From: VFBF01 sp034440275
Lineage (GTDB): Bacteria; Pseudomonadota; Alphaproteobacteria; Caulobacterales; Aquidulcibacteraceae
Assembly: GCA_034440275.1 (NCBI GenBank)
Contig: JAWXBS010000140.1
Coordinates: 1-57,128 of the forward strand
DNA length: 57,128 nt
Reading direction: 5' to 3'
The notes beneath the pieces are model-generated. The model saw only the letters and a list, made by a program, of their open reading frames with translations. It made no database searches and was not told the DNA's origin. Numbering within the stretch: position 1 is the stretch's first letter; each line of letters begins with the position of its first letter. The translations under genes and the position numbers were made by a program. Below are positions 27,169 through 34,390 of this stretch, piece after piece.

Positions 27169-28110
27169 ATGATCCGGTGGTTTGCAGCGCTTCTCCTCCT
27201 TGCCGGCGTCGCACACGCAGAACCGACTCCGGTCGCGCAGACGCGTGCTGAAGCCATCCTCGTGGAGGCGCTCGCCTACGATCACCGCGACCGCCTGCTG
27301 ATCAGCAGCGTCCACGCGCCGGGCATCTACCGCCTCCAGAGAAACGGAGCGCTGAAGCGCTGGTCCGCGCGTGGCTCCACCCAGGGCGTGTTCGGCATCG
27401 TCGCCGATCCGACGCGGGGCGATCTCTGGGCCGCTTCCTCGGGCACCGCCCACGGCGGCGATCCGACGGCAAAACCTGCGCTTATCCGATTTGACCTGCG
27501 AAACGGTCGGGTCAGGCAGATCATTCCTGCGCCGGAGGGGGCGATATCATTCGGCGATGTTGCCCTCGGTCCCGATGGAACAGTTTACGTCAGCGATTCA
27601 GGCGCCGGCGATGTTCTGCGGCTTCGCCCAGGCGCGACGACGCTGGAGAAGGTGGTGGCGCTCGGCGGGCGCGGCTCGCCGCAGGGCCTTGCGGTGTCAG
27701 CTGATGCAAGGACGCTCGTATTTGTCGGATATGGCTCCGGGCTTCATCGGGTGGATCTCGCTACTGGCGTGCACACGCGCATCGAGACGCCGCAGGGCAT
27801 GGAACTGCGAGGCGTGGACGGTGTCGTGCGCGACGATGATGATCTCATTCTTGTCCAGAACGGCATCGCGCCCCCCCGGGTGCTGCGCCTTGAGTTGAAT
27901 GATGACTGGTCCACTGTCGAACGGCTCGACGTGCTTGTGCGCGATGGCGGCATGCAGGAACCTACGGGCGGCGTGGTGCGCGATGGCGCCTTTGTCTTTG
28001 TCTCGCGCAGCCAGTGGACGGATTTCGACGGCGAGGGAAAACTGAAGACGCCTTCGCCCGCGCCTGCGGTCATATCGCGCCTCGCTTTGGCGTCGCCGGC
28101 AGCCCCCTGA
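27169..28110 (+). CDS. Secreted beta-propeller protein (SMP-30/gluconolactonase-like)
   Basis: The 313-residue product begins with a signal peptide (MIRWFAALLLLAGVAHA-EP). Repeated propeller-blade sequences follow, such as GVFGIVADPTRGDLWAASSG, GDVALGPDGTVYVSDSGAGD, PQGLAVSADARTLVFVGYGS and LRGVDGVVRDDDDLILVQNG. GGGGAG lies 6 bases before the ATG at 27169. Such folds include lactonases and ligand-binding proteins. Metal-binding residues cannot be assigned without alignment, so the function stays open. Confidence 0.78.
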   Translation: MIRWFAALLLLAGVAHAEPTPVAQTRAEAILVEALAYDHRDRLLISSVHAPGIYRLQRNGALKRWSARGSTQGVFGIVADPTRGDLWAASSGTAHGGDPTAKPALIRFDLRNGRVRQIIPAPEGAISFGDVALGPDGTVYVSDSGAGDVLRLRPGATTLEKVVALGGRGSPQGLAVSADARTLVFVGYGSGLHRVDLATGVHTRIETPQGMELRGVDGVVRDDDDLILVQNGIAPPRVLRLELNDDWSTVERLDVLVRDGGMQEPTGGVVRDGAFVFVSRSQWTDFDGEGKLKTPSPAPAVISRLALASPAAP

Positions 28111-28113
28111 TTT

Positions 28114-28137
28114 TGTGCCGGAATCCGAGCCGGCACA
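28114..28137 (+). other. Hairpin after the propeller gene
   Basis: TGTGCCGG and CCGGCACA pair over 8 bases with an 8-base loop, just after the stop at 28110. A U-run precedes rather than follows the stem on the plus strand. It may be a weak terminator or a 3'-end stabiliser. The first GANTC site of the ftsB cluster begins at its last left-arm base. Confidence 0.4.
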
Positions 28138-28256
28138 CTGAATCTTGAGGGCCGATCTACGGTAACGATATCTTAAACAACGCGATTCAGGGTGCCCGCG
28201 AATCGGAAAAATTCGCCATGACCTTGACTCGCGCCGCAGTCATCAGACTCGGACTC
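28121..28256. promoter_or_regulatory. Cluster of seven GANTC (CcrM-type) sites around the ftsB start
   Basis: GANTC, the methylation target of the alphaproteobacterial enzyme CcrM, occurs at 28121, 28140, 28184, 28200, 28226, 28246 and 28252. Four sites lie in the 107-base gap before ftsB and three in its first codons. Methylation-dependent promoters (for example through GcrA) are known for division genes in Caulobacter; that this one is so controlled is inference. Confidence 0.5.
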
Positions 28257-28517
28257 TCCGCAGTGATTCTCTACCTCATCGCCCACGGCCTGACCGGCCG
28301 TCAGGGCCTGGTCAGCTATATGGGCCTGCAAGAGCAGGAGCATGCGCTGGAAACTGAACAGGCGGAGCTTGAAGCGACGATCGAGACGCTCTCCGATCGT
28401 GCGGCGCGCCTGCGCACCGGCAGCACGGATTTCGACCGCGACTATCTGGAAGAACGTGCCCGCACCATCCTCGGCGCCGCCCGCGCCGACGAAGTCGTGA
28501 TCGACCTGCCGGGCTGA
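28218..28517 (+). CDS. ftsB: FtsB/DivIC-type septum formation protein
   Basis: FtsB is a small bitopic membrane protein that joins FtsL and FtsQ at the division site. The 99 residues show one membrane helix near the N-terminus (LGLSAVILYLIAHGLTG), a coiled coil (LQEQEHALETEQAELEATIE) and the C-terminal DFDRDYLEERARTILG segment typical of septum formation initiators. In alphaproteobacteria this gene lies between eno and pdhA, as here. Confidence 0.88.
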   Translation: MTLTRAAVIRLGLSAVILYLIAHGLTGRQGLVSYMGLQEQEHALETEQAELEATIETLSDRAARLRTGSTDFDRDYLEERARTILGAARADEVVIDLPG

Positions 28518-28564
28518 TCCGACCCCGGAAAGCGGGTTCCCTCAAAAACGCAATCCTGCCCGTC

Positions 28565-28588
28565 GGGCGCGCTTTGGTGGACGCGCCC
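28565..28588 (+). other. Hairpin in the leader of the pyruvate dehydrogenase operon
   Basis: GGGCGCG and CGCGCCC pair perfectly over 7 bases with a 10-base loop, 48 bases after the ftsB stop and 49 before pdhA. No U-run follows. It could be a Rho-related 3' end of ftsB or part of the pdhA leader. Confidence 0.4.
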
Positions 28589-28636
28589 TCGCCTGCGACC
28601 TAATCTCCCTTGAACGACAGGGAGCTCGCGACACGC

Positions 28637-29632
28637 ATGGCGGACACGACGCGCACCAAGGGGCCGAAGGTCTCGAAGGACGAGCTGCTCCAGTACTACC
28701 GCGACATGCTGCTCATCCGCCGCTTCGAGGAGCGTGCAGGTCAGCTCTACGGCATGGGTCTCATCGGCGGGTTCTGTCACCTCTACATCGGCCAGGAGGC
28801 CGTCGTCGTCGGCATGCAGGCCGCAATGCAGGAAGGCGATCAGGTCATCACCGGCTATCGCGACCACGGCCACATGCTCGCATGCGGCATGGAAGCCAAT
28901 GGCGTGATGGCGGAACTCACGGGGCGCTCCGACGGCTATAGCCGCGGCAAGGGCGGCTCGATGCACATGTTCAGCCGCGAGAAGAACTTCTTCGGCGGCC
29001 ACGGCATCGTCGGTGCGCAGGTCTCGCTCGGCACCGGCATCGCGTTCGCCAACAAGTACCGCAAGAACGGCGCGGTCTGCGTCGCGTATTTCGGCGACGG
29101 CGCCGCCAACCAGGGCCAGGTCTACGAGAGCTTCAACATGGCGAGCCTGTGGAAACTGCCCGCCGTCTACATCGTCGAGAACAACCAGTACGCCATGGGT
29201 ACGAGCATCGAGCGCTCGTCGTCGGAAACGCACCTGCACAAGCGTGGCGTGAGCTTCAACATTCCGGGCGAGGAAGTCGACGGCATGGACGTCGTCGCCG
29301 TCCGCGAGGCCGGCAAGAAGGCGCTCGCGCGCGCGCGCAAGGGCGACGGGCCGACGCTGCTGGAGATGAAAACGTACCGCTATCGCGGCCACTCCATGTC
29401 CGACCCCGCCAAGTACCGGACGCGCGAGGAAGTGGACGAAGTGCGCACGCACCGTGATCCGATCGAACATGTGAAAACGATGCTCATCGAGCAGGGGCAC
29501 GCCGATGAGGAGAGCCTCAAGGAAATCGACCGCGACATCCGCGTGATCGTCACCGCGTCCGCCGAGTTCGCGCAGGAAAGTCCTGAGCCGGACCCGAGTG
29601 AACTGATGACCGACATCCTGCTGGAGGCCTGA
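28637..29632 (+). CDS. pdhA: Pyruvate dehydrogenase E1 component, alpha subunit
   Basis: PdhA and PdhB form the thiamine-diphosphate E1 enzyme that decarboxylates pyruvate. The 331 residues contain LLIRRFEERAGQLYGMG, GYRDHGHMLACGM, the TPP/Mg motif GDGAANQGQVYESFN and ENNQYAMGTS, and RYRGHSMSDPAKYRTREE. I chose ATG 28637 (MADTTRTKGPKVSK). A TTG nine codons earlier is possible; GGGAG lies between the two, 13 bases before the ATG. It heads the PDH operon. Confidence 0.95.
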   Translation: MADTTRTKGPKVSKDELLQYYRDMLLIRRFEERAGQLYGMGLIGGFCHLYIGQEAVVVGMQAAMQEGDQVITGYRDHGHMLACGMEANGVMAELTGRSDGYSRGKGGSMHMFSREKNFFGGHGIVGAQVSLGTGIAFANKYRKNGAVCVAYFGDGAANQGQVYESFNMASLWKLPAVYIVENNQYAMGTSIERSSSETHLHKRGVSFNIPGEEVDGMDVVAVREAGKKALARARKGDGPTLLEMKTYRYRGHSMSDPAKYRTREEVDEVRTHRDPIEHVKTMLIEQGHADEESLKEIDRDIRVIVTASAEFAQESPEPDPSELMTDILLEA

Positions 29633-29634
29633 GC

Positions 29635-29916
29635 ATGGCCGGCGCCCGTGAACTTCCCGTCCCGAAGGCCGCAGCGCTCGCCGAAGACGGCGCCGAGGAA
29701 ATCCTCAGCGTCTGGATCGTCAACAGGCAGGAGCTCGCCACCGTGTTTCCGCCCGATCTCTACGGCGATGACGTCTGGAAATGGGGGGCGGTGCTCGCCA
29801 ATGTCGGGCGCTACGTCGCCAACGCCTACGCCAAGCAGACAGGCGTGCCGGAGGCCGAGGCCCTTGAAGCCATTCGCGTGCACTTCGACGAAGCGCTGCG
29901 CGGCGGCAAGGGATGA
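29635..29916 (+). CDS. DUF5076-like small protein
   Basis: This 93-residue soluble protein starts 2 bases after the pdhA stop. The segment ILSVWIVNRQELATVFPPDL and the later WGAVLANVGRYVANAYA resemble DUF5076, a family I recall only from alphaproteobacteria, often near PDH genes. The family name is from memory. There is no known function; the placement suggests a role tied to PDH or central metabolism. Confidence 0.75.
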   Translation: MAGARELPVPKAAALAEDGAEEILSVWIVNRQELATVFPPDLYGDDVWKWGAVLANVGRYVANAYAKQTGVPEAEALEAIRVHFDEALRGGKG

Positions 29917-29925
29917 CGGCGCTCA

Positions 29926-30213
29926 ATGGAAGCCTTGCCATACATCCTGCAGATCGCCTTCTTCGGCGCAGCGGGCACGTCGTTCGTGCTGGCGCATCTG
30001 AAAAATCTCGCGGCGCAGCGCCAGTCCGGCGAGGCTGGCAATCCGGCGAAGCGCTGGCGCTTCTGGCGCCACCAACATCTGCGTCCGCCGGAAAATCAAA
30101 CTGCCGCACAACTGCGTCGCGCCTCGTTGATGCAGAGCATCTGGGGCTTCGGATTTCTCGTGGCGGGTTTCGTCACACCGTTCGCTTCGCGCCTCTTCCA
30201 GACCGGACCCTGA
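29926..30213 (+). CDS. Small membrane protein of unknown function in the pdh operon
   Basis: The 95 residues have two predicted membrane helices (LPYILQIAFFGAAGTSFVLA and IWGFGFLVAGFVTPFASRLF) separated by a basic, Arg/Gln-rich loop. I recognise no family. It starts 9 bases after the DUF5076-like gene and ends 1 base before pdhB, so it is very likely translated with them. The spacing and frame continuity support a real gene. Confidence 0.7.
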   Translation: MEALPYILQIAFFGAAGTSFVLAHLKNLAAQRQSGEAGNPAKRWRFWRHQHLRPPENQTAAQLRRASLMQSIWGFGFLVAGFVTPFASRLFQTGP

Positions 30214-30214
30214 C

Positions 30215-31588
30215 ATGAGCCTGCAAATCCTGATGCCCGCGCTCTCGCCGACGATGGAGGAGGGCAATCTCGCGAAATGGCTGGTGAGGGAAGGCGACGC
30301 AATCGCGCCGGGCCAGATCATCGCTGAGATCGAAACCGACAAGGCGACGATGGAAGTCGAAGCCGTCGACGAGGGCGTGATTGAATCGCTGCTCGTGCCG
30401 GAAGGCGCGCAGGGCGTGAAGGTGAACACCCCGATCGCGCAGCTGAAGAATGGCGACGCTGCAACAGCGCCTGCTGCAAAGTCCCCGACGAAGGCCGAAG
30501 TCAAACCGCAGCCTGTCGTTGAGAGGCCCGCGCCAACCAAGACTTCAACACCGGCGGTCTCGTCGTCGGCCGCGGCGGACCCCGAAATTCCTGCAGGCAC
30601 GGCCATGGTCAAGATCACGGTGCGTGACGCGCTGCGTGACGCGATGGCGGAGGAAATGCGCCGCGATCCCGACGTCTTCGTGATCGGCGAGGAAGTCGCG
30701 CAGTACCAGGGCGCCTACAAGGTCACGCGTGGTCTGCTCGACGAATTCGGCCCGGACCGCGTCGTCGATACGCCGATTACTGAGCACGGCTTTGCTGGCC
30801 TCGGCGCCGGCGCCGCGATGGCGGGTCTGAAGCCGATCGTCGAGTTCATGACCTTCAACTTTGCGATGCAGGCCATCGACCAGATCATCAACTCGTCCGC
30901 CAAAACGCTCTACATGTCCGGCGGCCAGATCACGAACCCGATCGTGTTTCGCGGACCCAACGGCGCGGCCTCGCGCGTAGCTGCGCAACACAGTCAGGAC
31001 TATTCAAGCTGGTATGCGCATATCCCAGGCCTCATCGTCATTGCCCCGTATGACGCCGCCGACGCGAAGGGACTCCTGAAGGCGGCGATCCGCAATCCGA
31101 ACCCGGTCGTCTTCCTCGAACACGAAATGCTCTACGGCACGGAGTTCGAAATTCCGGATGTGGCGGATTGGGTGCTGCCGATCGGCAAGGCCAAGGTGCG
31201 TCGTGTCGGAACGGATGTGACGATCACGGCGCATGCGCGCATGGTCGGCTTTGCGTTGAAGGCCGCTGAACAACTCGCCGCCGAAGGCATCGAGGCGGAA
31301 GTCATCGACTTGCGCACGCTGCGCCCGCTCGACACCGCCACCGTCATCGAGAGCGTCAAGAAGACCAACCGCCTCGTCACCGCCGAAGAAGGGTGGGGCC
31401 GCATGGGTGTGGGCGCGGAAATCTGTGCGGCGGTGGTTGCCGAAGCCTTCGACTACCTGGATGCGCCGCCGACGCGCGTGCATCAGGTCGATGCGCCGCT
31501 CGCCTACGCCGCCAATCTCGAAAAGCTCGCCATGCCGAACGATGCAAACATCGTCGCGGCCGTGAGAGCAGTTTGCGCGCGGAGCTAG
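30215..31588 (+). CDS. pdhB: Pyruvate dehydrogenase E1 component, beta subunit, with N-terminal lipoyl domain
   Basis: Residues 1-78 are a lipoyl domain with the lipoylated Lys in EIETDKATMEVEAVDEG. A Pro/Ala/Lys linker follows, and residues from about 130 are E1-beta (VRDALRDAMAEEMRRDPDVF, VIGEEVAQYQGAYKVTRGL, VDTPITEHGFAGLGAGAAMA). The lipoyl domain on E1-beta is an alphaproteobacterial trait. The 5' 222 bases are highly similar to the 5' end of pdhC. Confidence 0.95.
   Translation: MSLQILMPALSPTMEEGNLAKWLVREGDAIAPGQIIAEIETDKATMEVEAVDEGVIESLLVPEGAQGVKVNTPIAQLKNGDAATAPAAKSPTKAEVKPQPVVERPAPTKTSTPAVSSSAAADPEIPAGTAMVKITVRDALRDAMAEEMRRDPDVFVIGEEVAQYQGAYKVTRGLLDEFGPDRVVDTPITEHGFAGLGAGAAMAGLKPIVEFMTFNFAMQAIDQIINSSAKTLYMSGGQITNPIVFRGPNGAASRVAAQHSQDYSSWYAHIPGLIVIAPYDAADAKGLLKAAIRNPNPVVFLEHEMLYGTEFEIPDVADWVLPIGKAKVRRVGTDVTITAHARMVGFALKAAEQLAAEGIEAEVIDLRTLRPLDTATVIESVKKTNRLVTAEEGWGRMGVGAEICAAVVAEAFDYLDAPPTRVHQVDAPLAYAANLEKLAMPNDANIVAAVRAVCARS
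30227..30448 (+). repeat. Lipoyl-domain DNA repeat, copy in pdhB
   Basis: This stretch aligns without gaps to 32453-32674 in pdhC. A 44-base run is identical (30326-30369 and 32552-32595). Identity at silent positions suggests recent gene conversion or strong codon constraint. Confidence 0.8.
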
Positions 31589-31592
31589 CATC

Positions 31593-31976
31593 ATGCCCCA
31601 CCGCGTCATCCACTTCGAAATCCACGCGACCGAACCCGCCGCCGCCGCGAAGTGGTACGGCGATCTCTTCGGCTGGCGCACGCAGGAGCTCTATGACGGC
31701 GAGTATTTCCTCGTCATGACCGGCGACGGGCCGGGCATAGACGGCGGCATTCTCCGTCGCCGGGGGCCGGCGGCTGAGAACGGCGCGCCGGTAAACGCGT
31801 TCGTCTGCACCATAGGGGTGGATGACATTGACGCGCACTGGGCAAAGGCGCTCGCTGCCGGCGCGAGCGAAGCGTTGCCGAAGATGGCGGTCCCTGGAGT
31901 TGGCTGGTCAGCGTACATCCACGACCCGTTCGGCAACATCATAGGCATGCACCAGGCAGATCCTGCTGCAAAATAA
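31593..31976 (+). CDS. VOC-family (glyoxalase/bleomycin-resistance fold) protein
   Basis: The 127 residues form a single vicinal-oxygen-chelate module: VIHFEIHATEPAAAAKWYGD, LFGWRTQELYDGEYFLVMTG, CTIGVDDIDAHWAKALAAGA, YIHDPFGNIIGMHQAD. Usual metal positions (His in the first strand, Glu/His later) are partly present, but the reaction cannot be named. It starts 4 bases after pdhB and so belongs to the operon. Confidence 0.85.
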   Translation: MPHRVIHFEIHATEPAAAAKWYGDLFGWRTQELYDGEYFLVMTGDGPGIDGGILRRRGPAAENGAPVNAFVCTIGVDDIDAHWAKALAAGASEALPKMAVPGVGWSAYIHDPFGNIIGMHQADPAAK

Positions 31977-31991
31977 GAGGGGAACGAAACC

Positions 31992-32447
31992 ATGACCGAG
32001 GGGGAAGTCGTCGAAGTCCTCGTCACGCAGACGAGCATCTTGCTGGCCGCGGTCGGCGTTTTCTTTTCCGTGGTGTCAGTCTATCTCGCGGGGCTCAATT
32101 ATTTCCTCGCCGAAGAGACCGCGCTGACGCGTTTCATCTCGCTCTTCTTTGTCACCATCGCACTCGTCATGGTTGTCGTCATCATGTACGGCGCGCAGAT
32201 GCAGCACGTGGGGCTCATTGCGAGGCTGGTGGAAATCGACGCGGCCGGCGGACTGACCGCCGCCGGCAAGGCGGCCCTTGGCAACAACACAGCAGGCCTT
32301 CGCTACATGCAGGGCCGCATGCTCACCATCGACGAAGCCGTCGTCTATTTCACCTGGGGGGCGGCCGCGTTCACCTATCTCGGCCTCGTCTTCCTCACCT
32401 TCTTCTACAAGTGGCGCGGCCGCGCGAACCTCAGAGACATGCCATGA
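31992..32447 (+). CDS. Membrane protein of unknown function in the pdh operon
   Basis: The 151 residues carry three likely membrane helices: about 13-36 (ILLAAVGVFFSVVSVYLAGL), 46-66 (FISLFFVTIALVMVVVIMYG) and 120-140 (VYFTWGAAAFTYLGLVFLTF). A soluble stretch lies between the second and third. No family is recognised. AGAGGGGAA precedes the start, and the stop overlaps the pdhC start (ATGA), so it is tightly coupled to the E2 gene. Confidence 0.75.
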   Translation: MTEGEVVEVLVTQTSILLAAVGVFFSVVSVYLAGLNYFLAEETALTRFISLFFVTIALVMVVVIMYGAQMQHVGLIARLVEIDAAGGLTAAGKAALGNNTAGLRYMQGRMLTIDEAVVYFTWGAAAFTYLGLVFLTFFYKWRGRANLRDMP

Positions 32448-33718
32448 CCGACATCCTCATGCCCGCCCTCTCGCCGACGATGGAGGAGGGCGGTCTCGCG
32501 AAGTGGCTTGTGAAGCCGGGCGACGTGGTCACCTCCGGCATGATCATCGCCGAGATCGAAACCGACAAGGCGACGATGGAAGTCGAAGCCGTCGATGAGG
32601 GCATCGTCGAGGCGCTCCTCGTGGAGGCGGGCGCGCAGGGTGTAAAGGTCAACACCCCGATCGCGCGGCTGAAAAGTGAGGGCGCCGCTGCGACCCCCAA
32701 GCGTGCTCCGGAGCCGCAGACGAAAGCGCCACCGGTGGCGGAAGCGACGCCGGCCAATGTTGCACAGCCTGCGCCGGCCGCGCCGTCGCGATCCGCTGGT
32801 GGACGCATTGCGGTTTCGCCGCTCGCGCGCCGCATCGCCGAGCAGTCCGGCATCGATCTCTCGGGTCTCAAAGGCACCGGTCCCAACGGGCGCATCGTGA
32901 AGGCGGACGTCGAAGCCGCGATGAGCAAGGCGCCGGCGTCGTCTGCACAACAGAACGGCTCTCGCGCGCTCACCGTCCCGCCGGCGTCCTTGACGCCGAA
33001 GACGCTCGAACAGATGGGCATCGAACCCGGCAGCTATGATCTCGTGCCGCTCGACATGATGCGCAAGACCATCGCGCGGCGGTTGACCGACAGCTTCCGC
33101 GATGTTCCGCACTTTCCGCTGACCATCGATCTGGAGATCGACAAGCTGCTGAAGGCGCGCGGCGAGATCAATGCGCGCTTTGCCGATCAGGGCGTGAAGA
33201 TCTCGGTCAACGACATCATCATCAAGGCGTGTGCGCTCTCGCTCATGCGTGTGCCGGAGTCGAACGCAAGCTATTCGCCCGAAGGCATCGCACTTCACCA
33301 TCACGCCGACGTCGCGGTGGCGGTCGCCATCGACGGCGGCCTCATCACGCCGATCATCCGTCACGCGGAGACCAAGGGCCTCGCCACGATCAGCGCCGAG
33401 ATGGCCGACCTTGCGCAGCGCGCGCGGGACCGGAAGTTGAAGCCGCATGAATACCAGGGTGGCACGTTCTCTCTCTCCAACCTCGGCATGATGGGCATCA
33501 AGAGCTTCGCCTCGATCCTCAATGAGCCGCAGGGCATGATCATGAGCGTCGGCGCCGGCGAGAAGCGCCCTGTGGTCCGCAATGATGCGCTTGCCATCGC
33601 GACAGTGATGACGGTGACGCTGACCTGTGATCACCGCGTCGTCGATGGCGCCATCGGCAGCGCCTACTTGAAGGCGTTCAAGGGCTTCATCGAAGATCCG
33701 ATGGCGATGCTGCTGTAG
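32444..33718 (+). CDS. pdhC: Dihydrolipoamide acetyltransferase, E2 of pyruvate dehydrogenase
   Basis: E2 carries acetyl groups from E1 to CoA. The 424 residues show a lipoyl domain (ETDKATME), a flexible linker, a peripheral-subunit-binding domain (AVSPLARRIAEQSGIDLSGL, i.e. 'VSPLARRIA') and the catalytic domain with LPFTVD-type entry (FPLTIDLEIDKLL) and the active-site HRVVDGAIGSAY. The start is ATG 32444, which overlaps the preceding stop; eleven upstream in-frame residues lie in the preceding gene. Confidence 0.96.
   Translation: MTDILMPALSPTMEEGGLAKWLVKPGDVVTSGMIIAEIETDKATMEVEAVDEGIVEALLVEAGAQGVKVNTPIARLKSEGAAATPKRAPEPQTKAPPVAEATPANVAQPAPAAPSRSAGGRIAVSPLARRIAEQSGIDLSGLKGTGPNGRIVKADVEAAMSKAPASSAQQNGSRALTVPPASLTPKTLEQMGIEPGSYDLVPLDMMRKTIARRLTDSFRDVPHFPLTIDLEIDKLLKARGEINARFADQGVKISVNDIIIKACALSLMRVPESNASYSPEGIALHHHADVAVAVAIDGGLITPIIRHAETKGLATISAEMADLAQRARDRKLKPHEYQGGTFSLSNLGMMGIKSFASILNEPQGMIMSVGAGEKRPVVRNDALAIATVMTVTLTCDHRVVDGAIGSAYLKAFKGFIEDPMAMLL
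32453..32674 (+). repeat. Lipoyl-domain DNA repeat, copy in pdhC
   Basis: Partner of 30227-30448, in direct orientation 2226 bases downstream. Recombination between the two would delete part of pdhB, the VOC gene and the membrane-protein gene. Confidence 0.8.
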
Positions 33719-33730
33719 CGCCATCCTAAA

Positions 33731-34381
33731 ATGCTCGACCTCTTCCTCGCCGCCTTCGTGACCTTTTTCGTGGTCATCGACCCGCCGGGCGTCGCGCCGA
33801 TGTTTGCGTCGCTGACGCAGGATATGACGCGCGACTGGCGGCGCGCCATGGCGTTCAAGAGCGTATTCATCGCCACGCTCATCCTCATGGGCTTTGCGTT
33901 CGGCGGTCAGTGGTTGCTGGAAAAACTCCACGTCTCGCTCGACGCGTTCCGCATCGCCGGCGGAATGCTGCTCTTCCTCATCGCCGTGGACATGCTTTTC
34001 GAAAAGCAGACTCAGCGCCGCGAGGAGCGCAATCAGAAAGTAATAGACGAGCGCAAGGCGCATCCCGGCGAGCACGATGACATCTCGGTCTTCCCGCTCG
34101 CCATTCCACTGATTGCGGGCCCCGGCGCCATCGCCACGATGATCCTCTATTTCACGCAGAATGAGGGGGCGCTGGAGCGCGGCATGATCCTGGCGGGCGC
34201 AGGCGCCAACCTGCTGCTGACGCTCGGTGCGTTCCTCGCCGCCGGACCGCTCACGCGTATCATGGGCGCCACCGTCGCCTCCATGATCACGCGCATCTTC
34301 GGCATCATACTCGCGGCGCTCGCCGCACAGTTCGTCGTCGACGGCATTGTCGGCGCATTCAACCTTCAACCTGCATCCTAG
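33731..34381 (+). CDS. MarC-family integral membrane protein
   Basis: MarC proteins have six membrane helices and an uncertain role; they were once linked to multiple antibiotic resistance. The 216 residues show FVVIDPPGVAPMFASLT near the N-terminus and PLAIPLIAGPGAIATMIL in the middle, both family hallmarks. The loop between them is charged (QTQRREERNQKVIDERKAH). It sits between pdhC and lpdA with 12- and 9-base gaps, and so appears to be in the operon. Confidence 0.9.
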   Translation: MLDLFLAAFVTFFVVIDPPGVAPMFASLTQDMTRDWRRAMAFKSVFIATLILMGFAFGGQWLLEKLHVSLDAFRIAGGMLLFLIAVDMLFEKQTQRREERNQKVIDERKAHPGEHDDISVFPLAIPLIAGPGAIATMILYFTQNEGALERGMILAGAGANLLLTLGAFLAAGPLTRIMGATVASMITRIFGIILAALAAQFVVDGIVGAFNLQPAS

Positions 34382-34390
34382 GGCCTCGCC

